DNA of 64,000 bases, from the NCBI RefSeq assembly GCF_031834615.1, contig NZ_CP115543.1:62001-126000 (forward strand), read 5' to 3'. The position numbers and the translations under genes are program-made. The notes under the pieces were generated by a model. The model was not told the origin of the DNA. It made no database searches and worked only from the letters and a program-made list of their open reading frames with translations. The stretch comes from Stenotrophomonas aracearum (GTDB lineage Bacteria > Pseudomonadota > Gammaproteobacteria > Xanthomonadales > Xanthomonadaceae). Below, piece by piece: positions 19,139 through 28,289 of this stretch; position 1 is the first letter of the stretch; each line of letters begins with the position of its first letter.

Positions 19139-21280
19139 CTGAATATCTTTCGTTTGACCCCCCTGGCGCACGCGTGTGCGCTGCTTTCGGCCACGGCCCT
19201 GCCGAACCTGGCACAGGCCCAGGCCACCGCGCTTCCGCCCGGCTCCATCGAGCGCCTGCCCACGGTTCAGGTGCAGGCTGCGCGGGGCCAGCAGGTGGCC
19301 GATGTGGACCTGCCGGCCTCGATCAGCACGGTCTGGCTGGATGACGACGTCAATGGAAACCTGGCCCAGATCGCTGACGCTTTGAGCGGGGTGCCCGGCG
19401 TGGTGGCGCGTGATCGGCAGAACCTGGCCCAGGACACCCAGCTGTCGATCCGCGGGTTTGGCGCGCGTTCCACCTTCGGCGTGCGCGGGGTGCGGGTGCT
19501 GGTGGACGGGGTTCCGGCCACCATGCCCGACGGCCAGGGCCAGCTGTCCCACGCCAGCATGCTCTCGGCACAGCGGGTGGAGGTGCTGCGCGGGCCGTTC
19601 TCGGCGCTGTACGGCAACTCCTCGGGCGGCGTGGTGCAGATCTGGAGCGCCGACGGGCAGGCCGGGGACCCCTGGCGGGTGCGGATGGCCGGCGGCAGCG
19701 ACGGCACCCTCAGCACCGGCGCGCAGCTGCGCGGCGAGCAGGGGCCGGTGCGCTACAACGTGGCGGCCAACCATTTCCGCACCGACGGCTGGCGCGACCA
19801 CAGCGCCGCGCGGCGCGAGTCGGTCAACGCGCGGCTGGGCACGGACGTGGCCGGTGGCACGCTGGACCTGGTGCTCAACTACTTCGATTCCCCCGACGCC
19901 CAGGACCCGCTGGGCCTGACCCGCGAGCAGGTGCGGCAGGATCCTCGGCAGGCCACGGCCGTGGCCACCCAGTACAACACCCGCAAGTCCGCGCGCCAGG
20001 CCCAGGCCGGACTGGTGTTCACCCGCACCGAAGGCGCGCAGACCTGGCGCGCCATGGGCTATGCCGGGCAGCGCAGCGTGGAGCAGTACCTGGCCATCCC
20101 GCCGGGGCCGCAGGCCAACCCGCTGCATGCCGGTGGGGTGATCGATCTGGAGGGAGGCTACGGTGGGCTGGACCTGCACTGGGGCTGGCAGGGCCACTGG
20201 GCGGGGCGGCCGCTGGAAGTGGTGATCGGCGCCAATGCCGACCAACAGCAGCAGGATCGGCGCGGTTACGAGAATTTCGTGGGGTCCGAGCTGGGCGTGC
20301 GTGGCGCGCTGCGGCGCGACCAGAGCGACCGGGTGCGCAACGTGGACCAGTTCGCGCAGGCGTTCTGGCAGTGGGCGCCGCGCTGGTCGCTGCTGCTCGG
20401 CGTGCGCCACAGCGAGGTGCGCTTCCGCTCCAACGACCACTACATCACCGCGCGCAACCCGGACGACAGCGGCGCGCGCGACTACTCGGCCACCACCCCG
20501 GTAGCGGGCGTGGTGTTCCATGCCAGCGACGCATGGCGGGTGTATGCCTCGGCCGGGCGCGGATTTGAAACGCCCACCTTCAACGAGCTGGGCTACCGGG
20601 CCGACGGCGCGCCCGGGCTGGCGCTGAACCTGTCGGCGGCGCGCAGCCGGAACCTGGAGCTGGGCACCAAGTGGCGCGGCAGCGGCGGCGCGGCGTTCGA
20701 GGCCGCTGTGTTCCGCGCCGATACCGATGACGAGCTGGCCGTGGCCAGCAACACCAACGGGCGCAGCACCTACCGCAACATCGGGCGCACCCGTCGCCAG
20801 GGGCTGGAAGCCACCCTGCTCTACCCGATCAGCACCGAGCTGGAGGCCAGCCTGGCCTACACCTACCTGGAGGCGACGGTACGCCAGCCCTACCTGGTCT
20901 GCGCCAGTACCGGCTGCGCCACCCCGAACACCACTGTGCCGGCCGGCTCGCGCCTGCCGGGCGTGCCGGAGCAGCAGTGGTTCGGCCGCCTGCAGTACCA
21001 GCCAGGCGCGTGGCAGTGGGCGGGCGAGGTGGTGGCCTCAAGCGATACGGTGGTCAACGACCTGGCCACGGACAGTGCGCCGGGCTATGCGCTGCTCAAC
21101 CTGGAAGCGGCGCGCCGCTGGACCCTGGCACAGGGCGCGCTGCGGGTCTTCGCGCGGGTCGACAACGTACTGGACCAGCGCTACATCGGCTCGGTCATCG
21201 TCAACGACGGCAACCAGCGCTACTTCGAGCCGGGCCCGGACCGCCGTTACAGCGTCGGCGTGCAGTGGGCCTGGCTGTAA
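19139..21280 (+). CDS. TonB-dependent outer membrane receptor (probable CTG start)
   Basis: The protein has about 713 residues: signal peptide ending in ALPNLAQAQA, TonB-box region (LPTVQVQAARG), plug domain with IRGFGARSTFGVRGVRVLVDG and VEVLRGPFSALYGNSSGG, then a 22-strand barrel ending in the aromatic QWAWL. It resembles siderophore and FecA/PfeA-type receptors more than sugar receptors. The best start is CTG at 19139, eight bases after GGAG and exactly at the signal peptide. GTG at 19109 would add ten residues and has no ribosome site. The gene is divergent from tyrB, and the ligand is unknown. Confidence 0.93.
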   Translation: MNIFRLTPLAHACALLSATALPNLAQAQATALPPGSIERLPTVQVQAARGQQVADVDLPASISTVWLDDDVNGNLAQIADALSGVPGVVARDRQNLAQDTQLSIRGFGARSTFGVRGVRVLVDGVPATMPDGQGQLSHASMLSAQRVEVLRGPFSALYGNSSGGVVQIWSADGQAGDPWRVRMAGGSDGTLSTGAQLRGEQGPVRYNVAANHFRTDGWRDHSAARRESVNARLGTDVAGGTLDLVLNYFDSPDAQDPLGLTREQVRQDPRQATAVATQYNTRKSARQAQAGLVFTRTEGAQTWRAMGYAGQRSVEQYLAIPPGPQANPLHAGGVIDLEGGYGGLDLHWGWQGHWAGRPLEVVIGANADQQQQDRRGYENFVGSELGVRGALRRDQSDRVRNVDQFAQAFWQWAPRWSLLLGVRHSEVRFRSNDHYITARNPDDSGARDYSATTPVAGVVFHASDAWRVYASAGRGFETPTFNELGYRADGAPGLALNLSAARSRNLELGTKWRGSGGAAFEAAVFRADTDDELAVASNTNGRSTYRNIGRTRRQGLEATLLYPISTELEASLAYTYLEATVRQPYLVCASTGCATPNTTVPAGSRLPGVPEQQWFGRLQYQPGAWQWAGEVVASSDTVVNDLATDSAPGYALLNLEAARRWTLAQGALRVFARVDNVLDQRYIGSVIVNDGNQRYFEPGPDRRYSVGVQWAWL

Positions 21281-21290
21281 TTTCCGGCAG

Positions 21291-21311
21291 GGCACGACCG
21301 TTGGTCGTGCC
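21291..21311 (+). terminator. Hairpin between convergent genes
   Basis: GGCACGACC-GTT-GGTCGTGCC lies 10 bp after the TonB-receptor stop and ahead of the convergent small gene. There is no U-run. It may stop transcription from both sides. Confidence 0.55.
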
Positions 21312-21328
21312 GTTCCGGAGGCTCGCAT

Positions 21329-21772
<444 letters not shown>

Positions 21773-21834
21773 TCACGGCTGGATAACGGCGCCGGGGCTA
21801 TTCCTGCCAGCCCCACCCTCGCCGGAGACGTGTC

Positions 21835-22233
21835 ATGCCCCGCCTGGATCGCCGCAACGCCCCCGTGCTGTTCAACGCCTACCTGCAGCCGGACCGGAGT
21901 GCGCGGCGGGGCCGCCGCCCGCGCGCTGAAGAGCCCGAAGCGGTGGCGCAGGACTACCTGCAGTACATGCGCAACGACTACGAGCGTCGCCGCAGTCAGG
22001 GAAGGCGCAGCTGGAAAGACCTGTACCCGGCCTACACCTTCGCGCTGACCACCCACTACGCCGACTGGCCGCGTGGCGACGACGACGACACCGACGGCGA
22101 GCTGGCCGAACATTGGGAGCAGATGCGTGGCCAGTCGCGACTCGGCTGGTCGCAGGCGCGCGCCATCGTGGAAGACGCCTGGATGGCCCTCGACCACATG
22201 CCCGCAGCAGCCGTCCACGGCGCCCTGCAGTAA
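21835..22233 (+). CDS. Hypothetical protein upstream of ku
   Basis: The 132-residue soluble protein is charged, with helices such as VAQDYLQYMRNDYERRRSQG, an acidic DDDDTDGE stretch, and a C-terminal SRLGWSQARAIVEDAWMALD. No known domain is recognised. It lies 103 bp before ku on the same strand, so it may share a transcript with the end-joining genes, but the spacing does not require this. Coding is supported by codon use and by a plausible start (MPRLDRRNAPVLFNAYLQPD). Confidence 0.72.
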   Translation: MPRLDRRNAPVLFNAYLQPDRSARRGRRPRAEEPEAVAQDYLQYMRNDYERRRSQGRRSWKDLYPAYTFALTTHYADWPRGDDDDTDGELAEHWEQMRGQSRLGWSQARAIVEDAWMALDHMPAAAVHGALQ

Positions 22234-22335
22234 CCCACGCGGTGCCAGACACACCCGATACACAGCCCCACCACAACCGTTTCACACCCCCCGAGCTAAA
22301 GCTGGCGCCTCTCTCTGCACTGGAGTGGCGCCGCC

Positions 22336-23298
22336 ATGGCCCGACCGATCTGGACCGGAACCCTGTCATTCGGGCTGTTGAACGTGCCGGTCTCGCTGAT
22401 GTCGGGCGAGCGCAAGGTCGACCTGCAGTTCCGCATGCTCGATTCGCGCGACAAGAAGCCGATCCGCTTCGAGCGGGTGAATGCGGACACCGGCGAAGAA
22501 GTGCCGTGGAAAGACATCGTCAAGGCTTACGAGTACGACAAGGGCAGCTATGTCGTTCTGGAAGAGAGCGACATAAAGTCCGCCGCGCCGGAAAGCCATG
22601 AAACGGTGGAAGTGGAAACCTTCGTTGACGCGTCCCAGATCGACCCGCGCTACTACGAGAAACCCTACCTGCTGGTACCCGGCAAAAAGGCCGAGAAGGG
22701 CTATGTGCTGCTGCGCGAGACCCTGCGCAGCACCGGCAAGGTCGGCATTGCGCGCGTGGTGGTGCGCACCCGCGAATACCTGTGTGCGGTGATGCCGAAT
22801 GAAGATGCCCTGGTCCTGATGATCCTGCGCTATCCGCAGGAACTGGTGGATCCGGAAGAACACAAGCTCCCCACAGGCTCGCTGTCCGACTACCGGATCA
22901 GCAGCAAGGAAACCGCAATGGCCGAGCAGCTGATCGAGTCGATGTCGGGCGAGTGGAAGCCGGACGATTACCACGATGAGTTCCGCGAGCGCCTGCAGAC
23001 CCTGCTGACCAAGCGCATCAAGTCCAAGGGCGGTACCACCACGGTGGAAGACGAGCCGGCCCCGCGTGAAGATGCCGCTACCAACGTAGTGGACTTCATG
23101 TCGCTGCTGCAGAAGAGCCTGGATGCCAAGAAGCGCACCCCGGCCAAGAAAAGCGCGGCCGTCTCGAAGGTGGTGAAGAAGGCCAAGCCGGCTAAAAAGG
23201 CAGCCAAGGCCACCAAGTCCGCGAGCAAGGCCACCAAGGCAACCAAGGCCACGAAAAAGACGGCCGCCAAACGCGCGCCGACGCGCAAGGCGGGATAA
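22336..23298 (+). CDS. ku: Ku DNA end-binding protein
   Basis: The 320-residue bacterial Ku forms a homodimeric ring that binds double-strand ends and recruits LigD for non-homologous end joining. The core (1 to about 255) begins MARPIWTGTLSFGLLNVPVS and includes LRETLRSTGKVGIARVV. The C-terminal ~60 residues are an extended lysine/alanine tail (KKTAAKRAPTRKAG at the end), typical of Ku proteins that bind DNA non-specifically and thread inward. ATG has GGAG upstream. ligD starts six bases after the stop, so the two form an operon. Confidence 0.97.
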   Translation: MARPIWTGTLSFGLLNVPVSLMSGERKVDLQFRMLDSRDKKPIRFERVNADTGEEVPWKDIVKAYEYDKGSYVVLEESDIKSAAPESHETVEVETFVDASQIDPRYYEKPYLLVPGKKAEKGYVLLRETLRSTGKVGIARVVVRTREYLCAVMPNEDALVLMILRYPQELVDPEEHKLPTGSLSDYRISSKETAMAEQLIESMSGEWKPDDYHDEFRERLQTLLTKRIKSKGGTTTVEDEPAPREDAATNVVDFMSLLQKSLDAKKRTPAKKSAAVSKVVKKAKPAKKAAKATKSASKATKATKATKKTAAKRAPTRKAG

Positions 23299-23304
23299 CC
23301 CACC

Positions 23305-25848
23305 ATGTCGCTGCAGGAATACCGCCGCAAGCGCCGCTTCGGAGAAACACCGGAGCCGGACCATGACCCGCAGGGCGCCACGGCACGCCGCCCGATCTTC
23401 GTGGTGCAGCTGCACCATGCGAGCTCGCGGCATTACGACTTCCGCCTGGAAGCCGACGGCGTGCTGAAGAGCTGGGCGGTGCCGAAGGGGCCGTCCCTGC
23501 GCGTGGGCGAGAAGCGGCTGGCGGTGGAGGTGGAAGACCACCCCATTTCCTATGCCACGTTTGAAGGCGACATTCCGAAGGGCCATTACGGGGCCGGGCA
23601 CGTGGACGTGTTCGACCACGGCACCTGGGCCTGCGAGGGCGACCCGCTGGAGGCGATCGCCGCCGGAAAACTGGACTTCGTGCTGCATGGCACCCGGCTC
23701 AACGGTGGCTGGAAGCTGGTACGCACCGCGATGAAAGGCCGCCAGCACCAATGGCTGCTGATCAAGCGCGATGACGGCGAGGCGCGCGATGCCGATGCCG
23801 ACGCACTGCTGGAGGAACCCGTGGCGAAGACGAAGACCACTCGATCCACGAGAACCTCGACGACCTCAAAAGTTGCAACGAAGACCACGAAGACCACCAC
23901 GACCCGGACCTCGAAACCGGCGTCCCGCCGCAATGCGGACGCGCGCTGGGCCAAGCGCGCGCTGCAACTCGAGCAGGCACGCGAAAAGCCCTACCCCCAC
24001 GACTTCAAGCCGCAGCTCACCGACCACCGTGACAGTGCGCCCAATGGCGATGCCTGGCTGCACGAGATCAAATGGGACGGTTACCGCCTGCTGGCCGACG
24101 TTAGCGAGGGCGTGGTCTCGCTGCGCTCGCGCGGTGGATTGAACTGGAGCAATGATTTCCCCGAAGTGGTCCAGGCCATCACCGCTTTGCCGGTCACCGA
24201 CCTGCGCCTGGATGGCGAACTGGTGGTGCTGGATGCCGATGGCCGTAGTGACTTCACCGCGTTGCAGAAGGTCATCGACGGGACCAGCAAGCAGCCGCTG
24301 CGCTATGTGGTCTTCGACATGCCCGGTATCGCGGGCGTGGACATCAGCCGCTCACCGCTGCTGGACCGCAAGCAGCTGCTGAAGGACCTGCTGGGCGATG
24401 TGCCTGGCACCCTGGCCTACAGCGACCATGTGCTGGACCATGGCTCGGAGGTGTTTGCCGCCAGCGGCGCTGCGGGGTTTGAAGGTATCGTCAGCAAGCG
24501 GGTGGACGCGGCGTATGTCAACGCGCACTCGCCGACATGGGTGAAAGTGAAACACGAGAACACCGACGAGTTCCTGATCGTGGGCTACACCGATCCGAAG
24601 GGATCGCGCAGTGGATTCGGCTCGCTGCTGATGGCCACCCCCGATAAAAGCGGCCTGCGTTACGTAGGCCGCGTGGGAACCGGCTTCGACGACGCGAAGC
24701 TGGCGGCCATGCACAAGCAGCTCAAGGCGCTGGCGACCGACAAGGCGGCGGTGGCCCTGCCTTCGCACGTGCCGTTCAAGGCCAGCAGCGTGCATTGGGT
24801 GAAGCCCACGCTGGTGGCCGAAGTCGCGTTCCGGGGCTGGGCCAAGGAAGGGTTGCTGCGCCAGGCCAGCTTCAAGCGTCTGCGCGACGACAAGCATGCG
24901 AAGGATCTGGGTGTGGCGTCGACGAAGCCCGCCGGCAACGCGGTGCCAGCGAAATCAAAAGCCAAGGCAAAACACCGAGGCGATGACGCTGCGGACGTAA
25001 CCATCAGCCATCCCGAACGCGTCGTCTTCGCCAGGGCGAAGCTCACCAAGGGCGACGTAGCCTACTACTACCGGCAGATGGCGCGATGGATCCTGCCGGA
25101 GGTCGGGCGTCGCCCACTGTCGCTGCTGCGCTGCCCCGACGGCGTGGATAAGCAATGCTTCTTCCAGAAGCACCACGGCACCGGCCTGGGCGACGCCGTG
25201 CAGGCGATACCGCTGCAGCAGAAGAGCGGGCGCGAGGAGTACCTGTACGTCGAAGATGTGGAAGGGCTGCTGCAACTGGTGCAGATGAACACCCTGGAGC
25301 TGCATCCGTGGGGCGCCACGGTGGACGACCCGGAACATCCGGACCGGCTGGTGTTCGACCTGGATCCGGGCGAAGGCGTGACCTGGACCGCGATCAAGGC
25401 GGCCGCCCGTGACATCCGTGCGCGGCTGCAGGAAGTGGGACTCGAAAGTTTCGTGCGTCTCTCTGGCGGCAAGGGCGTGCACGTGGTGGTGCCGTTGAAG
25501 CCCAGGGCGGACTGGGCGCAGGCCAAGGACTTCTGCGAATCATTCGCGCAGGCCATGGCCGAGCACGCGCCGGAGCGCTACGTGGCCACCATGAGCAAGG
25601 CCAAGCGCAACGGCGTGATCTTCATCGACTGGCTGCGCAATGCGCGTGGCGCAACGAGTGTGTGTTCGTGGTCCTTGCGCGCACGGCCGTCAGCGGGCGT
25701 TGCGGTGCCGCTGCGCTGGGAGGAGCTGGGCAGGATCACTGCCGCCGATGCCTTCCCGTTGGCGAAGGCGCTGCAGCGGGCGCAGCGGCTGAAAGCCGAT
25801 CCCTGGGAAGGGATCGAAGACGTGGATCAGGTGTTGCCGACGGTGTGA
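23305..25848 (+). CDS. ligD: Multifunctional ATP-dependent DNA ligase LigD
   Basis: The 847-residue protein has three catalytic modules in the order phosphoesterase, ligase, polymerase. The phosphoesterase (about 1-165) has HHASSRHYDFRLE and GHYGAGHVDVFD. A basic Thr/Lys linker (about 175-215) follows. The ligase has the adenylated Lys256 in EIKWDGYR and an OB-fold. The archaeo-eukaryotic-primase-like polymerase occupies the C-terminal third, with catalytic Asp685 and Asp687 (FDLDPGEG) and the GGKGVHVVVPL strand. Together with Ku it trims, fills and seals broken ends. Confidence 0.97.
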   Translation: MSLQEYRRKRRFGETPEPDHDPQGATARRPIFVVQLHHASSRHYDFRLEADGVLKSWAVPKGPSLRVGEKRLAVEVEDHPISYATFEGDIPKGHYGAGHVDVFDHGTWACEGDPLEAIAAGKLDFVLHGTRLNGGWKLVRTAMKGRQHQWLLIKRDDGEARDADADALLEEPVAKTKTTRSTRTSTTSKVATKTTKTTTTRTSKPASRRNADARWAKRALQLEQAREKPYPHDFKPQLTDHRDSAPNGDAWLHEIKWDGYRLLADVSEGVVSLRSRGGLNWSNDFPEVVQAITALPVTDLRLDGELVVLDADGRSDFTALQKVIDGTSKQPLRYVVFDMPGIAGVDISRSPLLDRKQLLKDLLGDVPGTLAYSDHVLDHGSEVFAASGAAGFEGIVSKRVDAAYVNAHSPTWVKVKHENTDEFLIVGYTDPKGSRSGFGSLLMATPDKSGLRYVGRVGTGFDDAKLAAMHKQLKALATDKAAVALPSHVPFKASSVHWVKPTLVAEVAFRGWAKEGLLRQASFKRLRDDKHAKDLGVASTKPAGNAVPAKSKAKAKHRGDDAADVTISHPERVVFARAKLTKGDVAYYYRQMARWILPEVGRRPLSLLRCPDGVDKQCFFQKHHGTGLGDAVQAIPLQQKSGREEYLYVEDVEGLLQLVQMNTLELHPWGATVDDPEHPDRLVFDLDPGEGVTWTAIKAAARDIRARLQEVGLESFVRLSGGKGVHVVVPLKPRADWAQAKDFCESFAQAMAEHAPERYVATMSKAKRNGVIFIDWLRNARGATSVCSWSLRARPSAGVAVPLRWEELGRITAADAFPLAKALQRAQRLKADPWEGIEDVDQVLPTV

Positions 25849-25865
25849 TGCGGTGTTCGCATCGC

Positions 25866-25943
25866 GTGGAGCCGGCCGGCGGCCGGCACTACGGCGTGTC
25901 GCGCGGCCGCTGCTGCGTAGTGCCGGCCGCCGGCCGGCTCCAC
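25866..25943. repeat. Inverted pair of SMAG elements
   Basis: Two 28-nt arms (25866-25893 and 25916-25943) are perfect reverse complements separated by 22 nt. Each carries GTAG beside GCCGGCC palindromes. The pair lies between the convergent ligD and the next minus-strand gene and would fold into a very strong cruciform or bidirectional terminator. Confidence 0.88.
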
Positions 25944-25949
25944 GGAATG

Positions 25950-26333
25950 CTACCGAGGCCGATAGCGCGCCCCAATCCAGATCCCAACTGCCTGCACCGG
26001 CAGCGACACCAGCAGCGTCACCACGAACCAGAACGGGAAGTCGTTGCCCAGGTCCCACGCCGCAAACGCGGACGCACCGGCAATGAGAAACCACACCACG
26101 CCGCCATGCACGTACGGCGCATTCGGCGCATAGCGCGCAGCGAAGGCCGTGGCCGCCACCCCACCGGCGATGGTCCAGGCCAGGTCCCACGCCAGCCGCA
26201 GCTGGCTGTCGCCCAGTCCCACCCACGGCGCGGTCCAGCCGGCGATGCCACTGACCATGCCCAGCACGAACAGCGCCACCACCACCGACAACACGGACAG
26301 CACTACGGTTCTAGCGATCGACAAACCAGACAT
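25950..26333 (-). CDS. Small integral membrane protein
   Basis: The 127-residue protein has four hydrophobic helices (for example ARTVVLSVLSVVVALFVLGM at the N-terminus and FPFWFVVTLLVSLPVQAVGI near the end) and a short basic C-terminus. It is not assigned to a named family. It lies downstream of eda on the same strand in this orientation, but with a 43-bp gap and no clear coupling. Function unknown. Confidence 0.72.
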   Translation of the reverse strand: MSGLSIARTVVLSVLSVVVALFVLGMVSGIAGWTAPWVGLGDSQLRLAWDLAWTIAGGVAATAFAARYAPNAPYVHGGVVWFLIAGASAFAAWDLGNDFPFWFVVTLLVSLPVQAVGIWIGARYRPR

Positions 26334-26376
26334 GGGTCACACAGACGGCAACGGAACTGCCGTCATTATGAGCGCC

Positions 26377-27015
26377 TCAGCCGACCAGCGCAGCCGATGC
26401 CCTTGCCAGACCTTCAATGCCCGCCCAGTCCTTCGCCTGCAGCAGCGCACGCGTGGTCAGCCACGAACCGCCCACGCACAGCACGTTGGGCAGGTGCAGG
26501 AAGTCGCGCGCAGTCTGCGCGCTGATGCCGCCGGTGGGACAGAAGCGCACGTCGCCGAACGGGCCGTTCCAAGCCTGCAGCATGCCGATGCCACCGGCCT
26601 GCACTGCGGGGAAGAACTTGAAGGTATCGAGCCCCTGTTCCAGGCCCAGCATCAGCTCCGACGAGGTCGCCACGCCCGGCAGGAACGGCAGGTCGGTGTC
26701 GCGCGCGGCGGCGTACAGCCGCTCGGTAGCGCCCGGCGCCACCGCGAACCGTCCGCCCACGGCCTTTACCTTCTCCATCTGCGCGGCCGTCAGCACCGTG
26801 CCCGCGCCCACCACCGCGTCCGGCACGGCTTCGACCATCGCCTGGATCGCATCCATCGCCACGGCGGTGCGCAGGGTCACCTCGATCACGGGCAGGCCGC
26901 CGTTGAACAGGGCCTGGGCCACCTGGACGGCTTCGTCCACGCTCTCCGGGGTGTACACCGGAATCACCGGGGCCAGTTTCAATACTGCGCGTACGCGCGG
27001 ATCAGCGCCGGACAT
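26377..27015 (-). CDS. eda: 2-dehydro-3-deoxy-phosphogluconate (KDPG) aldolase
   Basis: The 212-residue class I aldolase cleaves KDPG to pyruvate and glyceraldehyde-3-phosphate. The catalytic Glu45 (VIEVTLRT) and Schiff-base Lys133 (DTFKFFPA) are present, along with GAGTVL and CPTGGIS phosphate-loop segments. ATG has GAGGAG seven bases upstream. Its first codons overlap the end of kdgK by 14 bases, so it is translated from the kdgK message. This is the last step of the uronate route encoded in the two blocks at 26-51 kb. Confidence 0.96.
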   Translation of the reverse strand: MSGADPRVRAVLKLAPVIPVYTPESVDEAVQVAQALFNGGLPVIEVTLRTAVAMDAIQAMVEAVPDAVVGAGTVLTAAQMEKVKAVGGRFAVAPGATERLYAAARDTDLPFLPGVATSSELMLGLEQGLDTFKFFPAVQAGGIGMLQAWNGPFGDVRFCPTGGISAQTARDFLHLPNVLCVGGSWLTTRALLQAKDWAGIEGLARASAALVG

Positions 27016-28018
27016 CGAATCGCTCCTCGCCCGTCAGGGCCAGTACGTCAGCTTCACTGACGGGGTTGAAATCACCGGGGATCGAATGCTTCAGGCTGGC
27101 CGCAGCCAAGCCGAAACGCACGATCGCGTCCGGTTCGAAGCCCTGCATCATGCCATGCAGGATCCCGGCAGCGAATGCATCGCCACCGCCGATGCGGTCG
27201 ACAATCCCGATCATCTCGCGGGTAGGCGCCACCGCTCGCGTACCGTCGCGACCCAGCAGCATCGCGCCCAACGCATGGTGGTCCACGCTGTGCGTGGTGC
27301 GCTGCGTGCAGGCCATCCACTGCAGGCGCGGGAACGCGGCGAACGCCTGCACGGCGGCGGCGTCCACGCGCTCGGCCAGCGCGGCCTGCTCGAACTGCCC
27401 GCCCAGCACCACGCCGATGTCGCGGTAGTCGGCGAAGGCGACCGTGGCGCAGGCGAACAGCTCACGCAGGATGGCCGGCGCATCGCCTTCCCAGCGCGCC
27501 CACAGCGAGGGCCGGAAGTTGCCGTCGAAGGACACCTTGACCCCACGCTCGCAGGCGGCGCGCGCGGCCACCAGGGTGGCCTCGGCCATGGCCGGGTTCA
27601 GCGCCGGGCTCACCCCGGAAAGGTGCAGCCACTGCACGCCGCGCAGCAGGGTGTCCCAGTCGTAGTCGCTGGCCTGGCCCAACGAGAACGCCGAGTCCAC
27701 GCGGTCGTAGACCACTTCGCTGGCGCGCTGCACCGCGCCAGTGGTGAGGAAGTACACGCCCATGCGGCCCGGGCGGGTCTGCACGTGGGCGGTGTCCACC
27801 CCGTGCCGGCGCAGTTCGCCGGCCACGTACTGGCCCAGCGGATTGGCCGGGAGCGTGCTGACCATCTGCACACTGTGCCCGAAGTGGGCCAGCGACACGC
27901 CCACGTTGGCCTCCGCGCCGCCGGCGTGCACCGCCAGCTGCGGCGTCTGCAGCAACAGTTCACGGCCCGGCGCACTCATGCGCAGCAACAACTCCCCGAA
28001 ACAGACAACACGACTCAT
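27002..28018 (-). CDS. kdgK: 2-dehydro-3-deoxygluconokinase
   Basis: The 338-residue PfkB/ribokinase-family sugar kinase phosphorylates KDG to KDPG with ATP. It starts MSRVVCFGELLLRMSAPG, has the substrate-binding HAGGAEANVG, and the catalytic aspartate in the C-terminal RIGGGDAFAAG. ATG at 28018 has AAGGA about nine bases upstream; the open frame continues another 32 codons without similarity. The eda start lies inside its 3' end. An AATGACACCG motif overlaps the likely promoter, indicating control with the KduI/KduD block. Confidence 0.94.
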   Translation of the reverse strand: MSRVVCFGELLLRMSAPGRELLLQTPQLAVHAGGAEANVGVSLAHFGHSVQMVSTLPANPLGQYVAGELRRHGVDTAHVQTRPGRMGVYFLTTGAVQRASEVVYDRVDSAFSLGQASDYDWDTLLRGVQWLHLSGVSPALNPAMAEATLVAARAACERGVKVSFDGNFRPSLWARWEGDAPAILRELFACATVAFADYRDIGVVLGGQFEQAALAERVDAAAVQAFAAFPRLQWMACTQRTTHSVDHHALGAMLLGRDGTRAVAPTREMIGIVDRIGGGDAFAAGILHGMMQGFEPDAIVRFGLAAASLKHSIPGDFNPVSEADVLALTGEERFDVRR

Positions 28019-28076
28019 GGCGATGGATCCTTCGTGGTGGTCATGACCCGGGGACAGGCCCCGAATCGCAATGGCT

Positions 28077-28088
28077 AGCGGTGTCATT
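28077..28088 (-). promoter_or_regulatory. Operator candidate for kdgK-eda
   Basis: Read toward kdgK, the sequence is TAGAATGACACCGCT. The AATGACACCG core matches the cores before the TonB receptor, the TRAP operon and kduI, and overlaps a TAGAAT -10-like hexamer. A second partial copy (AGCGGTGT) follows at 28091-28098. It is probably bound by the LacI protein encoded at 47381-48439. Confidence 0.6.
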
Positions 28089-28167
28089 CTAGCGGTGTGG
28101 CGCGCTCCGTCCACCGGTTCGGAAGGCAGAACCTTTGTCCCGCAGGCGTCTACGGGACATTGCAGGT

Positions 28168-28186
28168 CTGTTGCGGTGCAAGATGC
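28168..28186 (+). promoter_or_regulatory. Repeat 1 of a shared 19-mer upstream of the TonB receptor
   Basis: CTGTTGCGGTGCAAGATGC differs at one base from 31087-31105, ahead of the 1283-aa gene. It contains TTGC-N3-GCAA symmetry. A shared promoter element or a second operator is inferred. Confidence 0.45.
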
Positions 28187-28217
28187 TCGATTCCCAACGG
28201 ACTGTTAACGTCGGCTC

Positions 28218-28232
28218 TGACCAGCGGTGTCA
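28218..28232. promoter_or_regulatory. Operator candidate for the TonB receptor gene
   Basis: TGACCAGCGGTGTCA is an inverted repeat (TGAC-N7-GTCA) and contains the AGCGGTGTCATT core also found before kdgK. It lies about 58 bp before the receptor ATG. The symmetry and shared core suit a LacI-family repressor. Confidence 0.6.
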
Positions 28233-28289
28233 TTGCACTGACATGTCGCCGGATAGCTGTTTCATGTAGCACCTTGGGAGAGGGAAAAC

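Noticed and set aside
23180..23298. Lys/Ala/Thr repeats at the end of ku
   Set aside because: This is the normal basic tail of bacterial Ku proteins, not a separate repeat element.
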